From: Isoetes taiwanensis
Lineage: Eukaryota > Streptophyta > Lycopodiopsida > Isoetales > Isoetaceae
NCBI GenBank assembly: GCA_021234155.1
Contig: JAJEKV010000002.1
Span: forward strand, 44,133,203 to 44,197,202
Length of the DNA: 64,000 nucleotides
Direction of reading: 5' to 3'
Numbering within the stretch: the first letter of the stretch is position 1; every line of letters begins with the position of its first letter. The notes below the pieces were generated by a model. It did no database searches and was not told the origin of the DNA. It saw only the letters and a program-made list of their open reading frames with translations. Below, piece by piece: positions 21,430 through 32,830 of the stretch. The position numbers were made by a program, and so were the translations under genes.

Positions 21430-22535
21430 ATACCAAGTCCTTGGGCTCTGTTTCAACTTTGCCCTTTTCCCCTTCAAATCCTTTTGACTGTTTCATATAT
21501 ATCTCTTCCTCTAAAATCCCATTTAAAAATGTTGTCTTGACATCCATTTGATGAATTTCGAGGTCCTCTTGAGTTGCCTTATTGATGTCATCTTTGCCAC
21601 TGGCGAAAATATTTCATCGAAACCAATCCCTAGTTGCTGAGAAAAATCCTGTACCACCAAGTCTAGCCCTATACCTTTCTGGCATACCGTCACTTGCTTG
21701 CTTCAGTTTGAACACCCATTTACACCCTATTACTTTTCTCCCTTTAGGGAGTACAACTAGATCCCATGCACGGGTCATTTCCATAGCATGTATCTCTTCC
21801 TGCATGGCATCCATCCATTTGTTTGATGCTGGATCAGCAAGTGCTTTCTTTTACTGAAAGTGGATCCAATAATTCAGCTTTGAAACATTCCCATGCACAC
21901 TTTTCTTCCAAATCAGTTTCCCACCATATATCATGTATGTTTTCAAACCAATCTTGTTGATGTTTCACGCTTGCTAGTGCTGCAAATCCCTGTGAACTTT
22001 TCCATTCTAACCATCTGCTTCTGGGATGGTGACTCCTGTTACTGCGTCTAAGCTGCATCGGAGATTGATTTGGCACCATGCTTACTGTCTGTTCTTGTCC
22101 ATTTCCTTCCCTTCCACTTCCTTCCCCTTGAATCTGAGAGCTCGATCGATCCCTTCCTGGATTCTCATGCTCTCCATTACGAATTTCTGGAGTCCTTATT
22201 TGAAGATTCTTCTTGAATTTCTAGCCACAATTCATTTTGATCTTGAAAGAGATCTCTGTCATCCAAAGTTGCATTTGCAAGATCATGGATAACCCCATAC
22301 TCGTCAAACTTGACATTGCTACTCTTAATTACCTTTCTTGTGCTGATATCCATTATTTTGTATCCTTTCCCTTCATGACAATAGCCCAAGAAAACACATT
22401 TTCTTGCTCTGGCATCTAACTTTGTCCTTCTTAACACAGGGTTTTCTGCCTCCTTGATAGATTTTACACAATTTAAGGACTGCAGCTGGCCCCAAATGAT
22501 CATTAAAGGAGACCACAGTAACTCCATTTCAGATC
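21430..22535 (-). mobile_element. Ty1/copia fossil: end of integrase to start of reverse transcriptase
   Basis: Minus-strand reading shows the late integrase region (KCVFLGYCHEGKGYKI), a variable linker (NRSHHPRSRW), and the beginning of the RT domain (TRAWDLVVLPKGRKVIGCKW, VFKLK). These are standard Ty1/copia parts. The element is partial: its upstream part is cut off where the L1 begins at about 22540, and its RT is lost at the other side. No LTRs were found. It is broken and fairly old, with several breaks. Confidence 0.85.
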
Positions 22536-22546
22536 ATTTTCCTTAA

Positions 22547-25500
22547 GGCTTGGAGTATGGAAGCTCCTTCAAGGGAGGGGCAAATTCTCCATTCAAACTG
22601 AATACTTGCCTGCTAACCAATGAAAAATTCTGTCATGACTTTCAGGAATACCACAAAGCCTTGCAGCCTCTGCAGCAAAGTGGTTCTATGAATGGGTTTG
22701 TTGTCAGAATGAGGCAAATCAAGAAATGGCTAAAGACCTGGGGTAAAAACTGGAATGAACAATTGAGAAAGGAAAAAAAGGATGTATATCTTCAAGTAAA
22801 GGAAATCAGGCAAAAGATTTTTGAAGATCCGCACAATATTTTACTGCATCAAGAGGAAGGAGTTCTTGAAAGGAAAGTAAAGAACATAAAGGAATCAGAG
22901 GCCAGAGGATTGATTGTCAAGAGCAAATGTGTCAATATCAATTGCATGGATAGATGCAGCTCCAAGTTGTTCTTCAAAACTGCCAAAGGGAGAATGCTGA
23001 ACAATGGGATCATTTCGATTTCTGATGGAAACCAAGTCATATCAGGGCAGGAAAGTTTACTGGAGTTTTTTCACGAGAAGTATAAAAATCTGTTTGCCCA
23101 TGAAGAGGTGGATGAGAACAGCTTCCAGGTCTTCTTTGACAAGCTGGGGCCAGCTGGACAAGGTACTGGATGACACTCATCTCCTTGAATGCCCTTCAAA
23201 AAGGGAGATTGAGAAGGTCCTTAAAGGTATGGCAAGTGGGAAAAGCCCTGGCCCAGATGGTATCCCCCCTGAATTTTTTGTTACCTTCTGGGATATCCTA
23301 AAGCAGGATGTCACTACCTTTATCCAGGAGGCACGGTCTGCTCCTAAACTTCACCCTGCAATTAATGCTGGGTTAATTGCCCTTATTCCCAAGGTAGATG
23401 CTCCTGCCTCTTTCTCTGATTGGAGGCCAATCTCCCTTACAAATTCCACCTACAAGATCTTGGCAAAGATTCTAGCAAATAGAATCAAGGAGACCTTACA
23501 AAAAATCATCAACCCAGTGCAATCTGCATTTCTTCCAGGGAGAAGTATTCTAGACAACTTTGTTGGAGCCCATGAAGGTCTGCATTGGAATCTCTTCTCC
23601 AAACAGAATTGCATGTTGGTCAAATTGAACTTCAGACGTGCTTATGATACCATTCACTGGAGATTTCTGTATAAAGCAATGACACAATTAGGATTTTCTG
23701 ACAAAGTTATTAGCAGGGTGCATAGTTTGAATGTTGCTGGTTGCTCTGCAGTTCTAGTGAATGGTACCCCATCAAAGTTTTTTTAGTGTAAAAAAGGGGT
23801 TAGACAGGGTTGCCCCTTGGCCCCCTATCTTTTTCTGATAGTTGCTGAAATGGTCACGAGGGCTACTCTGTCTCTTCTAGCTGCCAAAGAAATTAAATGT
23901 CTTCAACTGCCACAGAATTTGGAAGATTTCTCAATAATGCAGTATATAGATGATACATTCGCCTTTCTCCAGAATGATGGAACCAGTCTTCCAAACTTCC
24001 TGCAGATGCTAAACCTTTTTGGGGGTGCCTCTGGAGTTCAACTGAACAAAAACAAAAGCACAATTGTCCTGCAATCAGAGGAAGATGAGATCTATGGAGT
24101 AAAGGTTACAGGTCACATAACTGCCACTAAATTGCTTGGCCTCCCTTTGGCAGTTAATATGAACCTGGCAGGGCTGTGGGACCCAATTGTCAACAGGATG
24201 AAGAAAAAGATACAGATGTATCCAAAATCCCTCTCTCTTGCAGGAAGAGTCGAGATTGTCAATAGTGTGATTGCAAGTACACATATTTTCTTCTCTTCAG
24301 CCATCATTGCTGATAAATCTTCCTATAGAAAGTTAGAGTCAGCTATGAGGGACTACATTTGGCAAGGTGCTAGAATGGTATCCTGGGATAATTTGACTCT
24401 GCCCAAGAGAGAAGGAGGCCTGGGCTGCAAAGACTTATTTGTCCAAGCACAAGCCTTGGCAGCAAAGCTAGTGTGGAGATCTTTAATGTCTAATGCCCCC
24501 TCTCCAGCCTTAAAATTAGTAAAGTACTGGTTGAGGGTTACATCTCTAGTGGGGTCTCCTTCTCTCCCTCATCATCTTCTTGACTCAGCCTTTTTTCAGC
24601 TCAAAGCTGCTCCAGGCACATCCAAAATTTTGAGAAGAATTTTCTCTGCATGGAACCAGGCATCACCCTGCCTTAGAGCTCGGCCTCTAAGTTCTACCAA
24701 TGATGACTTTGGCTTCTTTTGGCATCAGGACTTGACTGAAGAAGAGGAGGGGTGTTTGGCCCTCAAACATCCTCTTAAATATAAGGAATGGTGTCATGCA
24801 GGTCTTCATACCATTGGCTCTATGAAGAATAATGATAAGTGGAAAGATTGGTGTGACCTTACCTCAATATTGCCTGACACTGATACAAATAGAAGCATTT
24901 ATGCTGCTCTAACTCGGTACCCAGTGGGGCAAGCAAATTGTGCTCAAAACTGGACGTGTGGCGGGCTATCATATAAGGTTTCAAAAATTTACAGTCTGCT
25001 TCTGGATAGGTCTCAATTAAAAGTGAGCAGAGCCTGGGGCTGCCAGTAGGACTTAGCCATCACAATTATTAGACAGGGGTGGAAACTTCAATGTGCTAAC
25101 AAAATTGGGCTCTTCAGGTGGCTATTGCTGAACAAAAGTCTAAAGACAAATGGTTTCAGGGCCCAATTCAACAATCAAGTTTCAGATTTATGCCCAATGG
25201 GCTGTGGCTTAAGGGAGACTAGTTCACATGTCTTCCTTTGTCCCTGGCTCTCCCTTTTCTGGCAATGGATCCAACCTCTGGTACAACAAAAACCTTCTGA
25301 TGAGGCATCCTTGCTACAATATCTAAATAAGAACTCCCCTTTCAAAGGGACTATCCGGACCCTTACCTGCTGGGCCATATGGAAACATAGGAACGAGGTG
25401 GCCATCTCTGGATCGGCCCTAAGTTTGAATAAGCTTAAAGCTTCCTTTCAGGTCCTCCTAGCTGAAGCTGCCATGGCTCACAAGGCAAAACAGGGCTTGA

Positions 25501-26180
25501 ATTATGACAGACAATGGGATTCCTTGGGAACCTTCAATGGTTTCTTTCAGTTTTTCACTCTACTTTTTAATGATGTGGACTCTTTGTTTGACAGAGCTTC
25601 TGCTGAGGAGGCACCATGTGGGAGGACATGTCCGTGAGGTAGATCCTGCTACTGCTCCTTTGTCGGCTATGGAGACCATAGATGCTCTTTTCTGGCTCAA
25701 AACTGAGGTTATCAGCTGCATCACCTTTACTCGGCTGCTGGGCGATGAAGATCTCTGGAGGTTCAATCTGGAGATAAAACCTTATTTCCAAGCCAAGCTG
25801 AAAATTCATGAAGACGCTCGGGACGCCTGGATCATGTACCTTTTGGATTCAACAGGCTATGGGCCGAATGAATTAGATGATCTGATGTTCATCCACACAG
25901 AGGAGGCCTTTGCTATAATCACTCTTGAGGGGGTCCCTGATATTCTGTGAAGTGTTGACCAGAATTCTAGACTAAGTCTTTTCTTCTCTGAACTATTTTA
26001 AAAAAGTGATCCTTTTTTGAGTGGGTATCCTTCCCTTAAGGGATTGTGATGGTTCTACTCTAGCCATCACCATTTTTCCATTGTAAGGTTGATGCCTGCA
26101 ATGGTTTTTTTATATGTATAACTATGTAATTTCCCCATATAGTAATACAATCTCTGCCGTTTCTTCAAAAAAAAAAAAAA
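22547..26180 (+). mobile_element. L1-type LINE, 5'-truncated, with poly(A) tail
   Basis: ORF2 remains without its endonuclease. Visible in order: the pre-RT region (SPFKLNTCLLTNEKFCHDF), RT with GKSPGPDGIPPEFF, LIPKVDAPASFSDWRPISLT, AFLPGRSILDN, motif A KLNFRRAYDTIHW, RQGCPLAPYLFL, motif C MQYIDDTFAF, and the C-terminal zinc-binding region (CPMGCGLRETSSHVFLCPW). Motif A has Asn where the catalytic Asp (LDF) belongs, so the copy could not be active even apart from its breaks: one frame change near 23150-23170, a TAG at 23784, a TAG after RAWGCQ at 25047, and a frame change near 25600. The 3' end has an AATACAATCTCTGCCG stretch and 14 A residues (26167-26180). It lies directly against a copia fossil. 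Confidence 0.92.
25640..25950 (+). pseudogene. C-terminal tail of the L1 ORF2 in a shifted frame
   Basis: The frame REVDPATAPLSAMETIDALFW through DARDAWIMYLLDSTGYGP to GVPDIL stop is well formed and lies between the zinc region and the 3' UTR. It looks like the true end of ORF2 after a frame change near 25600. I cannot match it to a known domain; an added small ORF is possible. Confidence 0.4.
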
Positions 26181-26187
26181 CAAACCC

Positions 26188-27363
26188 GGTCACAGCTAGC
26201 CTTAACCTCAGTCAACTAGCAGGAGCATCTACCAAGGTCAATCCCTACGATAGTATTATCTGCCCAAACTAAGACTAAAGTCTATGCTGGCATTTGTACT
26301 CCCAAATTTATGTATTAAACCCATATGCATAAAACCATTGTATATTCTTTACAACCACGAATACAATCAGCCAGCATAATAGACAATTTCCTTATGCAAT
26401 GCATTTTTTTTTGTTGCACCACATTCCTTTGGTGCTGTCCAAAATGACTCAATATAAGTATTTCAACCGTATGCATCATTTACATGCTACACCATTTATA
26501 TTATAGTGGTTCCAAGTAAAAAAAACCCGACACATTCTGTCAAGAGTAAGCTTTTATACATCTAGTTTTATCCACTATCAAAGCTAAAAGCCTGAATTAA
26601 GAGCCATTATGTATGTTATTGTATTGTTTAAATGATCATAGATAGGAATAAAAGTCAATGTAAACCATATTGTTATCATGACCTGTATAATCATCATTTA
26701 AATTTCTCATAACGTTTCCTGATATTAAATCTCGAAAAGAATCCTTTCCATTACATTGTAATCCTGTTATTTTGTCATTTCTTTTCCAGCCATATGCCAC
26801 ATTTTGGTAAACACGTATGAATCAGCTAAACGTGTATGAACACAAATAGATATTTTATGTTTTTAGAATGCCATACTTCATCTGGTTTCTCGGTTCTTCA
26901 CCGGTCACCATTTGCTCCTTACCAAATAAGAAACTCAAGAACAGACTGAACTAGAAGTAAAATTATAAAACTTATATATTTTCAGCATAAAGCAGGCTAC
27001 ATTAAGCATAATCAAGTGTAAAGAGACAATATCCTGCCAAAGTATTAAGGCATTCTCTAAAGGTGGTATCTACATCCATGATTCCCTTCCATCAGATGCA
27101 AGATTGCATGTAAAATCACTTCGTATTGTTATCCCTTTCTTAAAATATTAAAATACCCAAAATCAGACCTGATAATCTTCCTGTTCATCATCAGATTCAT
27201 AGTCTGATCGCTGGTTGTATGCAGCACTCTTTGAGGATGATCCACCCTGTTTATTTCCACCATGCTTCATCCAATTGGTGTTGTTTTTCTTAGCTTTGCC
27301 CCCATTGTCTTCTTGTAGAGGGCATTTTTGCCCATTAGTATTTCTGCATTGCATCTCCTCCAT
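26188..27363. repeat. Segment A+B, first copy
   Basis: Part A (26188-26880) recurs at 28311-29013 and part B (26880-27363) at 31438-31925, nearly identical (a handful of differences). In this copy A and B are joined at CTTCAT|CTGGTT. The L1 poly(A) tail ends 7 bp before it. B contains the last exon of the gene at 27163-28172; A shows nothing coding. Confidence 0.9.
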
Positions 27364-28172
27364 GGGATCGATGTTACATGTTTTGTCAAAGAAATGTGTA
27401 TCGATAGACATCTTAATTTCATCCTTATTGACAAATTTCTCCATCTTTTTAGCAGCAATGCTGGCAGCAGCTAATTGGTCCACAGAAATGTTCCCTAGAA
27501 TTATCCAAGCTTCTTTGCTGATTGGGGCTAGCGCTCCAAAGTTTTTAGATCTCCAAATACCTTGATTGTAAAGAAAAGCATGGTTTTCTACCAATCTAAT
27601 GGGAATGATGGGAAACTTAAGGCAGTTATGCAGAGTAAAGTCAAAAATTCCGCCTTCATCAAGTTCAGTCATCTTATTGTCAACCTGCAAGGTGATTTTA
27701 TCTTGTTCCGATAGGAGATTGTCCCCAAAAGGATCGTCCTCCTCGTTCATGTCTTCATTGAAGATCAAAGGTTTATCACCTTTCTTCTATCTAAGGCTTT
27801 TAGGCCTGTAAAAAACTGTTTTCTGCATGCTTCTTCCTCCTCTGTCCAATGAAATATTTTGTCGGGGAGTGCATCATAAATAGAATTAATGACTAGATAT
27901 ATGCTGTCCCAATTGTCCCCAGCTTTATTAATCCGAGGTGCAACTGTGATCCATTCACTGAAGCCCAAGTGTGCTATTATAGAGAACTCACCTGCCTTTC
28001 TGGTGTTCTCTCTTTGTATGATATATTCATGTGCCTTGACATCCTTTATACAACCCAGTACAGTCTGGACCGCATAGCTGGGGCAGTCTATTTTGATGCT
28101 GCTGTAGCCAAGGTCAGCAAGATCTTTTTTCCATATTGGTAAAGATAGTGGCATCTGCATATCTCTCTCCTG
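27163..28172 (-). CDS. Unrecognised gene, last exons
   Basis: A strong polypyrimidine tract and TTCCAG precede GAGAGAGATATGCAG (about 28172). The frame gives PIWKKDLADLGYSSIKIDC, then KDVKAHEYIIQRENTRKAG, IAHLGFSEWITVAPRINKAG, DALPDKIFHWTEEEEACR. One frame change near 27780 leads into GDKPLIFNEDMNEEDDPFG, IPIRLVENHAFLYNQGIWRS, KEAWIILGNISVDQLAAAS and a charged tail (MEEMQCRNTNGQK ... ESDDEQEDYQV). Composition and length look like real protein, about 340 residues for this part. I recognise no family. The tail exon is duplicated at 31725-31925. Confidence 0.5.
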
Positions 28173-28310
28173 GAATGTAATGCAGTTAAACACAGGTTGA
28201 ATGTGAAGAAAACAAACTTGAATAAACAATAGTCATACAACAAATGAGCTAAATATCAAAATTTGGGATACAAAATGTCACTGGTAAGACCAATGAATAG
28301 AAGTATCTAA

Positions 28311-29013
28311 AAAAACCCGGTCACAGCTAGCCTTAACCTCAGTCAACTAGCAGGAGCATCTACCAAGGTCAATCCCTACGGTAGTATTATCTGCCCAAAC
28401 TAAGACTAAAGTCTATGCTGGCATTTGTACTCCCAAATTTATGTATTAAACCCATATGCATAAAACCATTGTATATTCTTTACAACCACGAGTACAATCA
28501 GCCAGCATAATAGACAATTTCCTTATGCAATGCATTTTTTTTTGTTGCACCACATTCCCTTGGTGCTGTCCAAAATGACTAAATATAAGTATTTCAACCG
28601 TATGCATCATTTACATGCTACACCATTTATATTATAGTGGTTCCAAGTAAAAAAAACCCGACACATTCTGTCAAGAGTAAGCTTTTATACATCTAGTTTT
28701 ATCCACTATCAAAGCTAAAAGCCTGAATTAAGAGCCATTATGTATGTTATTGTATTGTTTAAATGATCATAGATAGGAATAAAAGTCAATGTAAACCATA
28801 TTGTTATCATGACCTGTATAATCATCATTTAAATTTCTCATAACGTTTCCTGATATTAAATCTCGAAAAGAATCCTTTCCATTACATTGTAATCCTGTTA
28901 TTTTGTCATTTCTTTTCCAGCCATATGCCACATTTTGGTAAACACGTATGAATCAGCTAAACGTGTATGAACACAAATAGATATTTTATGTTTTTAGAAT
29001 GCCATACTTCATG
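28311..29013. repeat. Segment A, second copy
   Basis: Matches 26188-26880 from AACCCGGTCACAGC to GCCATACTTCAT, with a few single-base differences. It is parted from segment B (31438) by 2.4 kb that includes a Helitron. Confidence 0.9.
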
Positions 29014-29062
29014 TGTTATATTCCTGCCAGAACCAGCAAACTGTACATGATCATAAAGAGCA

Positions 29063-31070
29063 TCTTATATTATAAAAATATAGCGTGTGTCTTCCATGGA
29101 GACCTAGATCGAACGGTTGAGGATTTGATCGACCGACGATGAAGATGACATGTGCGTGATTTCAACCAAAATTTCATCTTGACTGTTGCTTCAATAAGAT
29201 TCACTCAATCCGACAGTGAAGGGGTAAAAGGGAAAAGGAAAAATGGAAAAGAGAGGAAAAATGAAGAAAAAAGGAAAAGGGAGGGGAAAAGGACAAAAGA
29301 AAAGGGAGAAAGGAAAAAGGGGAAATAGAAAAAAATAAATAAAAGATAGATAGATAGATGAAAATAGAAAAAGGAAAGGGGAAAGTGGGAAAAAGAAAAA
29401 AAAGGGGAGGGGGGGGGGAAGTGAAAAGGGAAAGGGAAGGAGAAAATGGAAAAAAGGAGGGCAAAAGGGCCGAAGGAAAAGGAGAAAGTGAAGGTAAAAG
29501 GGCCGAAGGAAAAGGGAAGGGGAAAAGGAAAGGAAAAAAAAGTGGAGAAAAGGGGAAGGGAAAAAGGGCATAGAAAAAGGAAAAGGGAAAGAGAAAAGGA
29601 AAAAGGCGAGGGAGGTAGGAAAATGAAAGGGAAAAAAAGGGAAGAGAGAAAGTGTTAGGAGGAGGAAAATGGAATGGAAAAAGGGCCATCGGGAAAAGGG
29701 AAACGGAAAGGGAAAGGGAAAGGGAAACGGAAAGGGAAAGGGAAAGGGAAGGGAAGGGAAAAGGAAAAGGGTGAAAGGCACGGGAAAAAAGGGAAGAGGA
29801 AAAGGGTGAATAAAAGGGAAAAGGGAGGGAAAAAGGGTATGAAAAAATGGAAGGGAAAAAGGAGAAAAGAGGAAGGACGAGGAAAGAAGAAAAGGGAAGA
29901 GAAAATAGCATGGGATAAGGGCACCGAAAAAAGGGGAAGAGTGAAAGGTTGGGAAAATAAGGAAAAGGGAAGGAAAAAGGGGAAAAAAGGGATGGGGAGA
30001 AAGGAAGGGAAAAAGGGCATAGACAAAGGGAAAGAGAAACGAAAAGAAAAAAGAAAAAGAAAGGGGAAAAGGGAAGCTAAAAAAAGGGAAGAGGGAAACG
30101 GGACGGGGGAAAGGGCACGAGATAAAGGGGAAGAGGATAAGGAAAGGCAAAAAGGCATGGAAAAATGGAACGCGAAAGAAAAAAGAAAAAGGGAGGGGAA
30201 AGGGAACTTGAAAAAAGTGCACGAACAAAAAGGGAAGAGGTAAATGGGAAAAGGGAAGGGGGAAGGGCATGGGAAAAAGGGGAAGAGGGAAAGGGTGAAG
30301 AAAGGGAAAAAGGGAGGCAAAAAAGAGCATGCGAAAACGGAAGCAAAAAAGGGCATGGGAAAGAGGGAAAAGAAAAGGGAAAAAAGGCATGGAAAAAAGA
30401 AAGCGAAAGGAACGAAAATATAAAAAGAAAGGGGAAAAGGGAACCTGGAATAAGGGCATGAGAAAAAGGGAGGGAAGGGGAAAGGGGGCAAGATAAAGGG
30501 AAAGAGGAAAAGGGTGAAGAAAAGGGAAAAAAGAAAGCGGAAAAATGCATAAAAAAGGAAAAGGAAAAAGAAAAGGGGGAAGAGGAAAAGGTGGGAAAAA
30601 GAGGAAAATAGGGATAGAAAAAAAGGGAAGAGAAAAAAATGTGGAGAAAAGGGCATGGAAAAAGGGAAATGGAAAAAGAAAGAAAGAGAAAAGGGAAAAA
30701 AGGCACAAAGAAAGGGGAAGAAGGAAGGGGTCGAGAAAAGAGAAAAATGAAAAGGAAAAAGTCCATCAGGAAAAGGTAGATGGGAAAGGGAATAGGGAAG
30801 GAAAGCGGAGGGTGGAAAGGGGTGGAGAGAAAAAAAGGGGGGAGAATAAAAAGAAAGCATGTAAGGAAAATGAGAAAAAAAGTAAAAAAAAATGGAAGTG
30901 TGTAGGGAAAAGAAAAAGGATAAACGCGAGATAGAGCAAATGGCATAAGGGACGAGAAACGACGTCGAATGCTTTAATAGTGGAGCTCTTTTAGGTTATT
31001 CTCTTATTGCTACAATATATCATTTATAGATTCTCAGCTTATGCCCAGCAACGCTGGGCACCGTTCCTAG
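29063..31070 (+). mobile_element. Non-autonomous Helitron, ~2 kb
   Basis: The 3' end has a hairpin TGCCCAGC-AAC-GCTGGGCA (31042-31060) followed by exactly ten bases ending CTAG, then T. The proposed 5' end is TCTTATATTATAAAAATATA preceded by A. Insertion between A and T, no target duplication, a 5' TC and a hairpin about 10 bp before CTAG are the hallmarks of Helitrons. No Rep/helicase is encoded. The interior is a 1.7-kb purine tract. The 5' boundary is less certain than the 3' one. Confidence 0.75.
29217..30950. repeat. 1.7-kb polypurine tract inside the Helitron
   Basis: The plus strand is almost all A and G, built of GGGAAAAGG-like words with occasional GCAT and TAGATAGATAGATG. It gives frames of up to 505 codons made only of F, P, S, L on the minus strand and of K, G, E, R on the plus strand; these are not genes. 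Confidence 0.95.
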
Positions 31071-31437
31071 TTTTAATAATAAAAGTATTCAATCCTGTTT
31101 ATAAACATAGTTTGGACATGGAGTACTCTCATGATCTTATCTATCAGAAGATGCACTATTAGATAAAGTAATTCATTGACAGCATCCAAAATTCATAGAT
31201 AAAAATGTTCAGCTTAAGTATCGGCATCATTACTACACATCGATCTGTTTCTTCATATAAAGGATAGATATTACTTGTTCACATTGCTGATTCTTCATAC
31301 TCAAAACATCAATAGTCCATCCTCAAGCCCTTACTCCAGAAAACAGCAAAAAAGCAACAAATAGAAGAGAAACCAAGTACCTGCAGCCAATCAATACACT
31401 GTTAGCCTGAAAAGGGTAAGAGTGCAAGGGCCAAAAG

Positions 31438-31925
31438 GTACATCTGGTTTCTCGGTTCTTCACCGGTCACCATTTGCTCCTTACCAAATAAGAAACTCAA
31501 GAACAGACTGAACTAGAAGTAAAATTATAAAACTTATATATTTTCAGCATAAAGCAGGCTACATTAAGCATAATCAAGTGTAAAGAGACAATATCCTGCC
31601 AAAGTATTAAGGCATTCTCTAAAGGTGGTATCTACATCCATGATTCCCTTCCATCAAATGCAAGATTGCATGTAAAATCACTTCGTATTGTTATCCCTTT
31701 CTTAAAATATTAAAATACCCAAAATCAGACCTGATAATCTTCCTGTTCATCATCAGATTCATAGTCTGATCGCTGGTTGTATGCAGCACTCTTTGAGGAT
31801 GATCCACCCTGTTTATTTCCACCATGCTTCATCCAATTGGTGTTGTTTTTCTTAGCTTTGCCCCCATTGTCTTCTTGTAGAGGGCGTTTTTGCCCATTAG
31901 TATTTCTGCATTGCATCTCCTCCAT
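31438..31925. repeat. Segment B, second copy
   Basis: Matches 26880-27363 from CATCTGGTTTCTCGG to CATCTCCTCCATG. After that the two copies diverge completely (ATCTCAGATG here, GGATCGATG there), so the breakpoint lies inside coding sequence. Confidence 0.9.
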
Positions 31926-32036
31926 GATCTCAGATGATTCTTGAATGGATAAATAGAGTATTTCGTCCTCTATCAAATGGCCATCAGAATCTGAACTAAC
32001 AGAGACTCCATCTGAGTTATATTCATACCCAAACAT
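31725..32036 (-). CDS. Duplicated tail exon with a different 5' part
   Basis: The frame starts MFGYEYNSDGVSVSSDSDGH, continues EDEILYLSIQESSEI and then joins the same tail as the gene at 27163 (MEEMQCRNTNGQKRPLQED ... DYQV). One of the two loci is a chimera made at the duplication breakpoint. The acidic N-terminus resembles other host nuclear proteins only in composition. Whether it is transcribed cannot be told. Confidence 0.35.
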   Translation of the reverse strand: MFGYEYNSDGVSVSSDSDGHLIEDEILYLSIQESSEIMEEMQCRNTNGQKRPLQEDNGGKAKKNNTNWMKHGGNKQGGSSSKSAAYNQRSDYESDDEQEDYQV

Positions 32037-32039
32037 TTT

Positions 32040-32830
32040 TCAAAGCCCTTAGAAGTCTCGGTGGGAAAAGCTACTGACTAGAGTACACAAAGTTAAATGC
32101 TGCTGCCACCACATGCATGAGAAGGATATCGGCTAAATTCTGTATACCAGCTTATATGCTACTCTAAGCATTAAAACATTGAAGGTAAAACTTGCCTTGT
32201 GCTAAAAGCTATTGTCAGTGCAACCGCCATGTCCATTCCCGAAGACTGGAAAGTCTCACCAGTATCTTGTGCCAGAACTTTTTGCAGGCTCCATATCCGG
32301 ATTCACATTAAGTTGAGAAGCAAAATGCATCCATTGGCTAAAGATTACATCAGGTCCCACCCTTACTCGGTAGCTTCCCAATCGTAGACCTGCCGGATTT
32401 AGGGTACTACCAGTAGCGAACCAATTTTATGGTCCGGGAAGATGAAAATACTTAATGACTAGGATAAACATATATGTTCAAACTCCATAATGTGAATGTA
32501 AAGCTTTAGACACCCATGACGATGGTGTTTTTCATATTTTAAACATCATACAATAATGCTACTAGATTATGCATAGATTACTACCATATAGATGCAACTT
32601 GTGGTCTTTTCCCATCTCGAACACCTTTGAGTGTGCAATATACCTAGTAAACATGCTCACTACCTCTTTAAATGCCAAGATACCAAATCCAAAGAATATA
32701 TGTACATAGATTTTTATCTATCTTGAATTTTTCAAAGTTCCTAAATTCAAAAAGGAAGCAGAAGACTTATTCCTTTTAAACTTTTATCATAAACTTTAGT
32801 ATGCAAACAACACATGTGTGTATAGTATTA
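32040..32830. other. No feature seen
   Basis: Moderately AT-rich DNA between the duplicated exon and a copia fossil. A frame at 32199-32387 is short and without family resemblance. Confidence 0.4.

Noticed and set aside
29191-30946. Open frames up to 505 codons of F/P/S/L (minus) or K/G/E/R (plus)
   Set aside because: They are read-outs of a polypurine/polypyrimidine tract; several frames are open at once and composition is not protein-like.
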